Source: Cercospora beticola
Lineage: Eukaryota > Ascomycota > Dothideomycetes > Mycosphaerellales > Mycosphaerellaceae
Assembly (NCBI RefSeq): GCF_033473495.1
Contig: NC_088935.1
Span: forward strand, 4,650,001 to 4,714,000
Direction of reading: 5' to 3'
DNA: 64,000 nt
Shown: piece by piece, positions 32,405 to 42,882 of the stretch
How the letters are laid out: every line of letters starts with the position of its first letter
Numbering within the stretch: position 1 is the stretch's first letter
The notes under the pieces: model-generated
What the model saw: the letters and a program-made list of their open reading frames with translations, nothing else
What the model was told of the DNA's origin: nothing
Database searches by the model: none
Program-made: the position numbers and the translations under genes

Positions 32405-34216
32405 ATGCCGTCACCTGAAGACCGCAGAGCGCGAAAGCCCAGTCTGCGCCATCGCCAATCCTCCACCCTCCACTACTCCACCTTTCCCACTGCTCCTCCG
32501 CGGAACGCTGGACGACCTCCGCCCAAAGACATGAAGAGCAATGGCGCCGCACAACCTCCTCCTCCGAACGACAGACACGATTCCTACGAGTCCGATGCCG
32601 AACATGAGACCCCGCTTCCAAAGGGTCAGCTCGCCGTGTTGGCGGTAATAGCGCTGGCAGAGCAGACGGCGTTGAATAGTATCTCGCCATATCTGCCTGA
32701 GATGGCTTCCACCTTTCCCGAAGTCGATCCTGCCGATATTGGCATGTACGTGGGGTTAATCGCATCTGCGTTTGCTCTGGCGCAATTCGCGACGAATTTC
32801 ATGTGGGGTTGGTTGTCAGACAGGATCGGGCGCAAACCAATAGTCTTGACGGGGACGTTGTTCACGGCAGTTTGCTTTGTCGCATTTGGGTTCTCTCGAC
32901 GATTATGGCATGCTGTGCTCATCCAGGCACTGATGGGGTTGGTGAACGGGAATCAGGGCGTCATCAGTACATGCCTGGGCGAGATCACGGATCGCTCGAA
33001 TCAAAGTCGCGCCTTCACGTACTTGCCAGTGATATACGGCATCGGAGGCATAACTGGACCCTTGATTGGAGGACTACTGGTCATGAAAGAGCATCCCTTG
33101 AAACCGGGCCAGCCGAACCCGTATCCTTTCTTGCTTCCGAACCTGTTTTCCGCCGGTGTTCTGCTCATAGACTTCGTCGTGACTGCGATCTTCCTCGAGG
33201 AGTCTTTGGACACGGCGGACGAGCTACCACCATTGAGCAAGAGGTTTGGCAGTCTCTTTGCCAGACTATGGCAATTCACCAGCTCTTCAAAGCCAACATA
33301 TTTGACTCGATCAGCCAAGCGGTCCGAACGGCACGCGTATGGTACAATACGACAGAATGATAGCACTAACCAGGACGATCACGACGAGATTGACGAGGAC
33401 GATGATAACGATAATGAAGAAGACGAGAACACCACGCTATTCCACAGCAACCACGAAGAACTGGATCGCAAAGACGTGTTCAACCGTGATACAATACTGC
33501 TACTTGCTTCGTATCTCATCTTTCAGCTCAGCAACGTCAGCTTCAACTCACTCTATCCAATCTTCTCCGAGGGACGTCCGCCTACAGGACGCAATCTTGT
33601 ACCCAAAGAAATTGGCACCAGTCTCGCATTCGCTGGTCTCATCACCATTGTCTTCCAGGTTGGCATTTTCGGCACACTTCGCGAGAAAGTGGGAAACAAA
33701 GTCACCTATCGTTGCGGACTGGCTGGATTCGTGCTCGCTTTCGTCCTCATGCCATGGGTCGGATACAAAGATGGCAAAGACGGCACGCATGAGCCCACGC
33801 AAGCGGGGAAGATTTGGCTATGGGTAGAATTGGGAGCTGTGCTTCTCATCAAGACTGTCGCAGCTGTGGGAGGCCTGACGAGTGCCCTTCTACTGATCAC
33901 CAATAGCGCGCCTTCTCATGCCGTGCTTGGGACGTTGAACGGGCTGGCCCAGACTTTAAGTGCAGGTGGACGAGCGCTTGGACCTTTCATTAGTGGGTCT
34001 TTGTTCACTGCCGCCACACATGTACGGCCTAAAGGCGAAGCTATGGCTTTCGGCATCTTTGGCGGGATTTCTTTCATTGGGGTTTTGATGAGTTGGGGGA
34101 TACGGAGTGCAAGTCTAGAAGCAGATGGATGGGACGAAAGTACTACTGACGAGGAAGATGGAGGGAGTGACGAGGATGAGGATGAGGCTGCATCTTCCCC
34201 GCAAAGGAGGCGATAG
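32405..34216 (+). CDS. Major facilitator superfamily transporter
   Basis: 603 residues, single exon, ATG at 32405. A cytosolic N-terminal tail of ~70 residues precedes the first membrane helix (LAVLAVIALAEQTAL). The loop between helices 2 and 3 has the MFS signature GWLSDRIGRKP, and helices 4-6 (LIQALMGLVNGNQGV, VIYGIGGITGPLIGGLL) have the Gly-rich antiporter-like pattern. A long central loop is strongly acidic (DEIDEDDDNDNEEDEN). Six more hydrophobic segments follow, and the tail is acidic and Ser-rich (TTDEEDGGSDEDEDEA). Twelve helices in all appear likely. Sequence around the PYLPEMA motif and the long acidic loop match the fungal drug/ZIFL-like MFS group related to yeast YCR023C, whose substrates are poorly known. 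Location is probably plasma or vacuolar membrane (inference). Confidence 0.92.
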   Translation: MPSPEDRRARKPSLRHRQSSTLHYSTFPTAPPRNAGRPPPKDMKSNGAAQPPPPNDRHDSYESDAEHETPLPKGQLAVLAVIALAEQTALNSISPYLPEMASTFPEVDPADIGMYVGLIASAFALAQFATNFMWGWLSDRIGRKPIVLTGTLFTAVCFVAFGFSRRLWHAVLIQALMGLVNGNQGVISTCLGEITDRSNQSRAFTYLPVIYGIGGITGPLIGGLLVMKEHPLKPGQPNPYPFLLPNLFSAGVLLIDFVVTAIFLEESLDTADELPPLSKRFGSLFARLWQFTSSSKPTYLTRSAKRSERHAYGTIRQNDSTNQDDHDEIDEDDDNDNEEDENTTLFHSNHEELDRKDVFNRDTILLLASYLIFQLSNVSFNSLYPIFSEGRPPTGRNLVPKEIGTSLAFAGLITIVFQVGIFGTLREKVGNKVTYRCGLAGFVLAFVLMPWVGYKDGKDGTHEPTQAGKIWLWVELGAVLLIKTVAAVGGLTSALLLITNSAPSHAVLGTLNGLAQTLSAGGRALGPFISGSLFTAATHVRPKGEAMAFGIFGGISFIGVLMSWGIRSASLEADGWDESTTDEEDGGSDEDEDEAASSPQRRR

Positions 34217-36144
34217 TACAACAGTGGGTTTGCTTCACCATTGGTCATGGGGCACTTGGTGGTAGACGAGCGTCAATGTCGCTTGCATTTTAGCGAGGAG
34301 TTATTGTCTATTCTTGTTGGTTCGTGTGGAGTTGGGAGGAGCTGGGCTCGCATTTTACGCTGTACAGTATCCAGTCGGTGGCACAGTCGGATTCTGCATG
34401 TGTCGGCGATGGCAGGGCATGGCATTTGTTCTCAAACATGATAGAACATTGTACATATTACGTGGATAACGACAGAGATCTGACATATGCATAGAGTTAG
34501 CGGGTAGAGGAATCCACGATGTCGATATTGATGGCTCTTCGCTCTCACACTCAGCCCAAGGCCCCCATTGCCAGATTCCGACAATCGTAGTCGCAGAAGC
34601 TCGCCCCCGGTCAGAATCAGGTGCCTTGCAGTGATGAGCATGAGAGGAGTTTCATGGTGTCGATGTTGATGGCTCTCTGCTGGTTGCGAGGCTCCGCCTG
34701 TGAGAACAAGACACGCCAAGCGACATCCTCCATCGCTCCTTCCTCCTCCTTCATTCAGCTCTCTGGTTTCCTCCACACCACCACCATATCCTCGACAGAC
34801 CTCGCTCACAGCTCAACATCTCATTCACCTTCCCGACTCGGAAAACACTTTCTCAAAAGTCTCCTGATCACGCCATTGCATCTGCGGTAGCATGATTGAG
34901 TCGTCGGCGCCTCGGCTCATCAACAACAGCCTTTGGCCATACGCAGAGCTTCGCGCTGAAGCCAGCACCCTTTCTGGACCAACTCGGCATGGTATAAGAA
35001 TGCCAATAAAAGATCGACACGCGCCACATGCATGGCAGTCCGTGTGGTTCTTGTCCCCTTGAAAGAGACTCTCGACTTCACCAGACTTCGCCCTCACCCG
35101 TGGTCGGCTTCTTTACCTCCAAGAAGACCGCTCGACAGGATCGTGATCGTTGTGGCAGCTGACGCGACACTCGCTTCTGTCTCGATCTGTACGACTATGC
35201 GGCCGCCGCTGGAGCAGTCAGAGATCTGAAGCCCTGAAGATGCTTTTGCATGAGCCACAGCGACTATGTTTTAGCGTGGCTGCACCCGCACGTCGGTGAT
35301 TGGGCGTTTCGTAAGACGGTGTCCTCGACCACGCTAATGGAGGAGTCGCGACTGTTGTCATGCGATCTCAAAAGTCTGTCGTGACAACAAAAACGACCTC
35401 TCTTCCTCATACCTACATTCGTGGACCTTCATATCAACGACCTTTCCGCAATAACTTCTTGCAGCATATCCGCAGTGACAGAAAGGATTGACGATCATGG
35501 CTTGAGGCTCCCCGAAAAACGTGGAAAGGCTTGACAGCGGGGCACCTCTCGATGGCAAGTTCCGTTGAAGCCATGCCGTCCTCTGCAGCAATCCCGCCTC
35601 GCCCGTCTAGAATCTCCAGTTTGGCGTGTGCTTGGCCTAGAACAAGAAACTCACAAGGCGGTACTCTCCAGCTCTTCTCCAATTGTGAGTAGTAATCACA
35701 GCCAGGAATCCAGCCAGAACAGCCACCTCCGCAGTCTCTGAAGCCATTCCATCAGGTTTTCGCGGCCAGCAGGGATATTCCGCGCCTTATTTGCGCCCCT
35801 CCTAACATCTCGAAGCCTTTTCACACGCCGCTGACACGTGTCTGCGTGTCTGGAGCTTCGATGTTCGGGCTTGGTCAGTAGCGAGAGCAAATCACTAATG
35901 CAGTGATTGGTCGGCTGCGCTAAGTACACAAGAGAACTGTGATACGCAACGCGAATGCGGTAGGCCGAGCTGGTGAAGGTACTATTGATGAGCGCGAAAG
36001 CATAGTTGATACGACGATCGCAAAAGGGCATGCTGAGCGCTCGCGGCGCTATATGAGTCTCGTCCTTCCTCTGTCAACCACTTTCGACGTTCATTGAACC
36101 CTCAAGCACAATTTCTTGACCAGGTCGTTGGCAGTATCGCCAGC
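34217..36144. other. 1.9 kb gap upstream of the peroxygenase gene
   Basis: No gene supported. Two copies of a roughly 32 bp stretch (near 34523 and 34655; shared core TGTCGATxTTGATGGCTCT) suggest a small local duplication. A 125-codon minus-strand frame (34432-34809) contains both copies but lacks any known domain. Confidence 0.5.
36050..36055 (+). promoter_or_regulatory. TATA-like element of the peroxygenase gene
   Basis: TATATG 95 bases upstream of the start codon at 36145, in a plausible core-promoter position. Confidence 0.35.
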
Positions 36145-37803
36145 ATGAAGTTCACTCTTCTCACAAGCCTCTTGGCAGGCACTGCCATGTCGGCAGCTGT
36201 CCCAAACATGGATGACTTGTTGAGCCCTTTGACTGCGGACGCTTTCAAGGAGTTTCACGCTCGTGGTATCGATGCAAGGCAGAACCGAGCTGCTCCCCAG
36301 GGTGTTGGCGCCTTGCCTTTGGTTCCTCCTCCATTCAATGCCGAGCAGCAGCGCGTGCCAAACACGGGGGCCAATCGATTTATTGCGCCAGGCAGTGGCG
36401 ATCAGCGAGGACCATGTCCGGGACTGAATGGTAAGACGCAGCGAACATGGTTTGCGAGATCAAGCTGACCCTTCTCGTAGCAATGGCCAATCAGTAAGTG
36501 CGACCCAAAAGCATCGCGCTTCTCTGCTCGGTCGACCACGAGTGTCGATTAGTGACTCTACTTGAGACTTGTGCTGACCTGGTGTGCCACCTTTCAGCGG
36601 ATATCTTCCGCGCAATGGTGAGTAATGTCCGACTACGAGCATTCGTCCAGTCTAACAGAGTTCGACAGGAATCGCATCTATTCAGCAGTTCTCCGAGGGC
36701 ACGCGACGAGTGTTCGGCATGGCGCCTGATCTCGGCGGCTTCCTCGCGAGATACGGTGCTATCGTTGATGGCAACGGAACCCACTGGTCTATTGGCGGCC
36801 GTCCAAGAACTGGAATCAGTGGAAGCCACAACGTACGTTCCCAAGAGCGACCTCATCCCATCAGCGAGACTGACCAAGCTCTAGAACTACGAGACAGACT
36901 CGTCCCCATGCAGAGCCGATCTCAACCAGTACGGTAGCAACGGCGAACTCATCGTATCTCAGTTCAGGAATCTGTACAACCGCCAAAGCGGTGCGAGCGC
37001 CAACTACAATTTGGAGGTTCTTCGCGCATTCCGCAAAGAGCGCTATGCGGAATCGATCCAGAAGAACCCATACTTCGCTTGTGAGGACACATCGCGTCCA
37101 CTCATCGTCCATTGGCTGACCTTCCATCAGATTTGCCCTTCGGTGGCATCGCTGTCTCTCAGGCCGCTTTCACTTTCATCTACCGCTTCATGGGCAACAA
37201 GTCGGCTGAATTCCCCTCTGGCGTGCTGAACAGAGAGGTGTTGAAGAGCTTCATGTCCATCCAAGGTCCTGATAACAACCTGCGATGGGTTCCAGGCAAC
37301 GAGCGCATTCCCAGTAAGTGGACCTCGCAGACATATACTGCTGCTCCGACTTCTTGCTGACACAGGCAACCACAGACAACTGGTACAAGCGCAACCCGTC
37401 CGATGAGTACTCTGTTCCGTACTTCCAGAGCGACATCCAGTACTTCGCCCAGACCGTCCCCGAACTCCTTGTCGTCGGCTGCAACAAGGGTAGAGTGAAC
37501 AGCTTCTCGCCTCTCGATCCCGCCCAGCTCTCTGGTGGCGCGTACACTGCCCAACAAGTCGCTGCCAACCCAATCTGCTTCGCAAGCGAGTTCACCAAGG
37601 CTCAGATTCCTCTTCTTACGGGTCTGCCGGCTTCTGACTCCAGGGTCGCGCCACTATTCGCTACACTTAACGCTGTTACTGGACCTCTGAACTGTCAGAG
37701 CATTGGAAGTGTTAACCAGAGTGCTTTGGCTGCCTGCCCGGGCTTCTCCTTCTATGGTGGCCCAACTGGACCTGTAGCCCCAGGTGCTATCCAGACGAGG
37801 TAG
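36145..37803 (+). CDS. Secreted heme-thiolate peroxygenase (chloroperoxidase/UPO family)
   Basis: Seven exons: 36145-36430, 36481-36493 (13 bp), 36598-36617 (20 bp), 36669-36832, 36885-37080, 37131-37313 and 37376-37803, giving 429 residues. Signal peptide MKFTLLTSLLAGTAMSAA. The heme-thiolate motif GPCPGLNAMANHGYLPRNG places the proximal ligand at Cys91; this motif is assembled only when both tiny exons are included, which supports the model. The metal/propionate motif that is EGD in long UPOs or EHD in chloroperoxidase reads ETD (164-166). Later family blocks are YLPFGGIAVSQAAFTF and ERIPNNWYKRN. Length fits the long-UPO group. These enzymes use hydrogen peroxide to oxygenate or halogenate organic compounds outside the cell. 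The catalytic acid-base pair I cannot assign safely. The ATG at 36145 is the first in frame. Confidence 0.93.
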
Positions 37804-37956
37804 AGGAGAGGGCTAGACGCTCGGTGCGCAGCGGCGTCCCAAACAAGAGAGGTTTTGAGTGGCGCGTGCTCAGATTGGAGCCTGGTTGTGGAGATTTTGA
37901 TTCAGTGATATTCGCTCTGCCATATATCCAATGAAGTATTGCTGCTTGGAACATGT

Positions 37957-38697
37957 TCACTCATGCTTGTTGCTCTTCATGTAGTCAATCCCAGCCTGTA
38001 GTATGCTCGCCAATACCTCCACCTCTTGCACGCTTCTCGGCACGTAAAGCATCGTGTACCCCAAATGCAACCTTTCAGTCCCACTGAGTCTGTGTCTTTC
38101 TCCCCAGCCTTTTTGCAACACCTCTTTTGCATCTGGAAAGCTCAACGTCACATGAGCCGATAGGTCCGATCTGTGAACGTGGCATATCTCCCCTTGTGTG
38201 GGTTTTGCCAAGGGAGTTGCGGGAAGGAGACTGTCTTGCAGAAAGAGTGCAGGTCCGTGTCTTTCGAGGACAGACGTCTTCCAATGTAGGTCGTCGTTGA
38301 CTTCGCTGAGGCGAGAGACAGCGAATTGGTATGCATTTCTAATCTCTTCATCTTGCGGCTCTTTCTCATTTCTCTCGCGTTGTGGGAATATGAATGGCTT
38401 TGCTCTTGCTCGTGGAGAGTCTCGTTCGGGTAGAGGTAGTGATAAGAACGAGGCTTGTGTTGCTTTGCGCTGTGCCTCCGTTGCCTCGTCCCAGCCTGGT
38501 GCGTGCACTTCAGTAGAGTCGTAGAGTGAGGGATCGGTGGTATCGTCTCGTGCCACGGTCTTCTCGAAGTGCTTGCAGATCATGAAGCCTTCCCAGTTGT
38601 ATGCGATTCCTCCTTCGCCGAGAGCGAGCCATTGCTTGTACTCTTCCAGGAGCTCGGGGCTGGCGTCTGCTTGTGAAGTGGGCATGTGGCCTTCCAT
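37957..38697 (-). CDS. DUF5519 (luciferase-like domain) protein
   Basis: 246 residues, single exon, ATG at 38697. The C-terminal ~80 residues carry the family pattern: ICHVHRSDLSAHVTLSF (171-187), KGWGERHRLSG (196-206) and GYTMLYVPRSVQEVEVLA (213-230). The His-x-His-x-Ser-Asp start and the GWGERH block are the hallmarks of the fungal domain catalogued as DUF5519 or 'luciferase'. No light-emitting function is implied. The N-terminal half is charged and lacks a signal peptide or membrane helix, so a soluble intracellular protein is likely. Biochemical role is unknown. It converges on the peroxygenase gene with 153 bp between stops. Confidence 0.88.
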   Translation of the reverse strand: MEGHMPTSQADASPELLEEYKQWLALGEGGIAYNWEGFMICKHFEKTVARDDTTDPSLYDSTEVHAPGWDEATEAQRKATQASFLSLPLPERDSPRARAKPFIFPQRERNEKEPQDEEIRNAYQFAVSRLSEVNDDLHWKTSVLERHGPALFLQDSLLPATPLAKPTQGEICHVHRSDLSAHVTLSFPDAKEVLQKGWGERHRLSGTERLHLGYTMLYVPRSVQEVEVLASILQAGIDYMKSNKHE

Positions 38698-40195
38698 GTT
38701 ACGAGGTAGGCTCGAGTCCGTCTAGGGTGGTGCGAGGAGGTTCGTGGTGGACTCTGCTGTCAGCTGCGGTTGTTGTCTCAAACAGGCCTACCTTGATATA
38801 TCAGTGAAGTCTATACTGACTGCTTGAAACAGCTGGCTGGGCCATTCTGTATCGCCGAAGAGTCGCTATACCGGAGCCGGAAGGCCCTCACGGCTTATGT
38901 GCATCGCGCGAAGGCATCGGCCGGCCATGATGATTGTCAGCAAGTGAAGTGCGGACGTCGTCTACGGCCGGGATGGCATTGGCTCGGCCGAGAGGAACGC
39001 TGAGCTGAGCAATATTCTTGCCTCTCCTCCCACAACACCCGCTCGTTCGCCAACAAATCCAGCACTGTCGACTCAGCTCCGTCATGAAATCATGGAGCAC
39101 CCGCGAGCAGAAGAACAGCTTGGGATTTGACACAAGATTTACTGGGTCGGCCGGAGCTCTTCCTTCCCCAAGCCATATCGCGCCCTTGTGAACTGGTGAG
39201 TGGCTTCAGCAGCTCCACTCAGGCCCTCGTATACTCGCATCGCATTGTTGTATCGAGGCAGAGCGGTTTTTCAAATGTCAAGGTGACAGTCTCGACGCCC
39301 TTCCCAATCTGGAGCTTGCCGAAAAGTACCGCAAGAACCGCAGCTCCAAACGCCACTCCACCAAGCATAAGAGGCGTTCTTAAGCTTACACTAAGCACAG
39401 CGGCGACCATCGCAAGACTCTTGGGACAAGTCTTTGGTTCCTTGTCTTGATCTTGGGATGTGTCCACAGCGTTTGAACTTCATAGCAATCAGACAGATGC
39501 TGCTTCCAAGAACGAAGACATGGTGAAATGATTTCTCATCAAACCATCTCGTCAAGGTACTCGGATCAGCGCCTCGTGGCGTTACTTTGGCGCTGCAAAT
39601 CCTCACTGGCTGAACGTCATACCATATTCCCCAGCATGAGATCTGCAGGGCGTTGGCGCTTCTCCGCACTACCGCCGCAACGGCGTTCGACGATGCCGCA
39701 ATTACAAACACCACAGAGCCAATCTCTGGTCCTCGCCTGATCTGTTTGGGTGACTAGAAGCCCAAAGCGACGGCGATGTTGGCGCACTCCCCAGGACCGC
39801 CACACAATGCATATGCGATCACGATGGAGGTGCCGGTCCTTGACTGAGCACGATTGATTGTCAACTGCACATTATGTTCAAGCTGTGTAAGTGGCGCTTT
39901 GTTGTCACAGTCGCCGCATGCTATTTCTTCGCCGAAAGTGTTAGTGATTTGCATTGCCGTGAACTTGAAGCTCAAACAAGCAGGATCGGCCCCTACAAGC
40001 TGCACTATAATCAGCCTAGGCGAATGCTTTTGCCGCGTTGGCCGGCTACCATGCGAGCCGTTCGTTCATCGAGGCGGTTCCTATATACATAAGATGAAGA
40101 TCCCTTCGCGACTGATCGTCCTGACAGCGCAGCTCAAATTTCTCTTCAGGTCGACTTCATCTCATTGTCTTCTTTACTGAGGACGTGTTGCAAAC
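38698..40195. other. 1.5 kb gap upstream of the Vgb-like gene
   Basis: No gene supported. Two minus-strand frames are mildly protein-like: 39219-39467 (hydrophobic middle) and 39754-40005 (four cysteines near CGDC). Neither has a clear start or family match, so I leave them uncalled. Confidence 0.45.
40082..40087 (+). promoter_or_regulatory. TATA box of the Vgb-like gene
   Basis: TATATA 109 bases upstream of the ATG at 40196, a typical core-promoter distance. Confidence 0.45.
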
Positions 40196-41380
40196 ATGTA
40201 TTCCAAGATTGCAAGCACGGCACTGCTTGCCTCGGCCGCATATGCTGCTCCAGCAGAGCGACAGGCGTCAAAATTCACATTCTATCCTTTGAAGACACCT
40301 CTGGCATCTCCGTGCGACATCACCACTGGCAATGATGGCTTTATCTATGTAAGTTGGCATGAATATCGGTGCTGCTCTACAAGCTAATATCCACCAGGCG
40401 GATACCTTCACGTCGAACAAGATCGTCCAGATCAACCCAAACACCGGCGACCTCAGGGAGTTTGATATCCCATATAAGCTTCCCGTTCTAGGGAACTCAG
40501 TACTGCCATCGGACCTCCAAGGTCGCGTTGCACTGTCTTGCGTCGTGCAGCCAGGAAAGAATGGAAAGATATATGCTGCCACAGGTGTGCGAAACGAGTT
40601 TGCCATCCTCGATCCAAGCAATGGCAACGTTACAATTCTTGAGACTGGCAACCCTCTCGGTAACCTCCAGCCTTTCAACGATGCATGGCCGGGCGAGACG
40701 GGCATGTTCTTCTCGCAAACGACAGGAAACGTTATCAACCTGATCGATTACAAGACAAATGAGATCAAGACATGGCAGGTCCCTACACCTTTGGCTGGAC
40801 CTTTGGGTATGATCGTTGCAAAGCGAGATGGGAACCTGTGGTTCGTTGAGATGCTTGCGAACAAGATGGCTCGTTTGGATGTGAAGACCGGAAAGATTGA
40901 TGAGTGGCCGTTGTTGCCTAGCCTTCTGACACCATCTGTCATGCGCGCGGAAACAGGTAAGCTTGCTCGGGGTGTGTTTCTGAGACAGCAGCGTTCAACT
41001 TACTGACTTACTTGGAAGATAATCGCTATCTATGGTTCACTTCCATCGCCGGTAACGCTATCGGACGCTTTGATATGGAGACGAAACAATCCAAGGCGTT
41101 CCGAATCCCACAACCCGGCGCTACGCCCATCGAGAATACCGTGGACGGCAAAGGCAACATCTGGTTCTCTACGCTGCTCAGCAACAGCTTGAACTATGTG
41201 ACCCCATCAACAGGCAAGTTCACCGAGATCAAGCAGCCAGATAACGATGTGAGCCTGTTGCCAGGACTTTTGCCAGATCTTCCTCCAGCTGGTAATATTG
41301 CCTCGCACTGGAACGCAGCACAGAATGCGATTTGGTTCTCAGAGCTGGTGAATAACAGAATTGGAAGATATCTGATCTAA
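40196..41380 (+). CDS. Secreted Vgb/SMP-30-like beta-propeller protein
   Basis: Three exons: 40196-40348, 40398-40956 and 41019-41380, giving 357 residues. Signal peptide MYSKIASTALLASAAYAAP. The mature protein is a run of propeller blades of the virginiamycin B lyase type. Typical blade elements are PCDITTGNDGFIYADTFTSNKI, GMIVAKRDGNLWFVEM, NRYLWFTSIAGNAIGRFD, GKGNIWFSTLLSNSL and NAIWFSELVNNRIGRYLI; the WF(T/S/V)E-plus-N-IGR pattern marks each blade. Bacterial Vgb opens cyclic streptogramin antibiotics by elimination; fungal secreted relatives have no agreed substrate, so enzymatic function is not claimed. Seven blades fit the length. Splice sites are canonical and both junctions keep the frame. 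The gene precedes an acyl-CoA thioesterase on the same strand by 353 bp. Confidence 0.88.
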
Positions 41381-41733
41381 GGAGCTCGAGTTTAAAATAC
41401 TGTAAATATGTGCATTGTAATGAGTAGCTCTTTCCATTTTCGGGACTGCCGCAGTGCACCCGAGTCGACCCCAGTCAGCCCAAGTGAACACTGCATGACT
41501 TCAGAGGTTGTACACGTCAAACACTTTGCACTTCATCTCAATGTGATTCTCGCCCAAATGCATTGTCCAGGGAAATGTCTCGCAAAGTGTGAAGCATTCG
41601 AATGATTTGCCGAGGCAGTGACGACGGGGCGATCAAGAGACGCTCGGCTTCTTGAACCCTAGACTTGCGTTCGGCGACCGATTTTAACCTGCTCGCAACA
41701 CCGACATATAAGGACATTGTAAGTGCCGAAACC
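41381..41733. other. Gap between the Vgb-like and thioesterase genes
   Basis: 353 bp holding the Vgb-like 3' flank and the thioesterase promoter. ACATATAAGG at 41704-41713 is TATA-like but very close (about 25 bases) to the start codon. Nothing else seen. Confidence 0.4.
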
Positions 41734-42761
41734 ATGAGCGGCGGTGCAAAAGACTCTTCGCGCAGGGTCTTTAGGTCCACGCCACCAAAGGTCGGGCTCG
41801 AACAAGGCCTGGAGCTGGAGGAGATCGGAACAGTCAGTATCGCATCGATGTTGGCCAACAACGTACTCATTCTTCATAGGACACATACCAAAATAGACAA
41901 CTTCCCTGGACATGGCCTGGCTCTCAAGTCGTACCAGGCGGCATTCTCGCCGCACTGGCTACGAACGCAGCTTACAACACCTTGACCTCTGACTTCGCCA
42001 TCGACATGCTTCAGATCCAATTCCTCGCGGGGCCCTCACCGAAAGCACCCATGCAATTGCAAGTACAACGTCTCAATGACGGAGGTCGATTCGCTACACG
42101 ACTTATCACTACCACTCAAGCCGGCAAAACGATCTCACACGTCACTTGCTCCTTCGTCCGCGCTGCAGCTTTCGGTGGACCCAGTATATCCCATTCTCCT
42201 CAACGCGCGACGTCTGATAACATATCCGAGATTACGTTAGATGACCTCGATGAAGGGCGCCATGATGAAGGACCTTGGTTGCGGTATCAAAGACTTTCTC
42301 TCACGAACGACAGGATGGGCTATGATCCGGAGAAATCATTGCCAGAGCATTTGGTGCATACTTTCGCTGCGAAAGTCTTTCCCGAGGTACAGGTATCCGA
42401 TAAAAGGATGCACGCGCTGGGAATTATTGCGCTTTCCGATTTCCATGTGCTGAATTGTCCTGCCATTGTGCACCATTTGCAATTGGGTCAGCCGGCGTTG
42501 GGAGATGTGGACCGGACATCGAGGACGCCTGACTTTGATCGGTATACGAGTTTGAATCATTCGATTTACTTTCATCGGCATGAAGGGTTTCGAGCTGACG
42601 AGTTGAAATATATTGAGGCGAGGAGTCCTTGGAGTGGGAAGAGGCGAGGGTTTGTGGAGACGAGGATTTTTGATGGTAGGGGTGAAGGAGAATTGATTGC
42701 GACTTGTACGCAGGAGACGTACTATGTACTGAAAGAGGGGATATTGAAGGAGAAGTTATGA
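41734..42761 (+). CDS. Acyl-CoA thioesterase II (TesB/ACOT8-like)
   Basis: Two exons, 41734-41832 and 41880-42761, with a 47 bp phase-0 intron (donor GTCAGT); 326 residues. Double hot-dog fold enzyme that hydrolyses acyl-CoA to free fatty acid and CoA, usually in peroxisomes. The junction restores LELEEIGTDTYQNR ... WPGSQVVPGGILAAL, the first hot-dog strand-helix block. LQVQRLNDGGRFATRLITTTQ and ISHVTCSFVR are classical TesB motifs. The second hot-dog has SLNHSIYFHRHEGFRADE and TQETYYVL. At the position of the E. coli TesB catalytic Asp (SLDH) this protein has Asn259; the Gln of the triad is present. The C-terminus, KEKL, resembles a peroxisomal PTS1 signal only loosely. An extra upstream exon is possible. 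Confidence 0.91.
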
Positions 42762-42882
42762 GAGTGGAGAGTCGCTTTCAGTATTGGAGTAGAAGAAAAA
42801 CATGCGTAAGTAACATGTGCAGGTCTTGCAGAGCTGAAAAACACTCACTCCATCCGCCCCCTAGACGCCTTCCCGGGTAAGC

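Noticed and set aside
39754..40005. Small cysteine-containing secreted protein on the minus strand
   Set aside because: No ATG with a signal peptide and no plausible upstream exon found.
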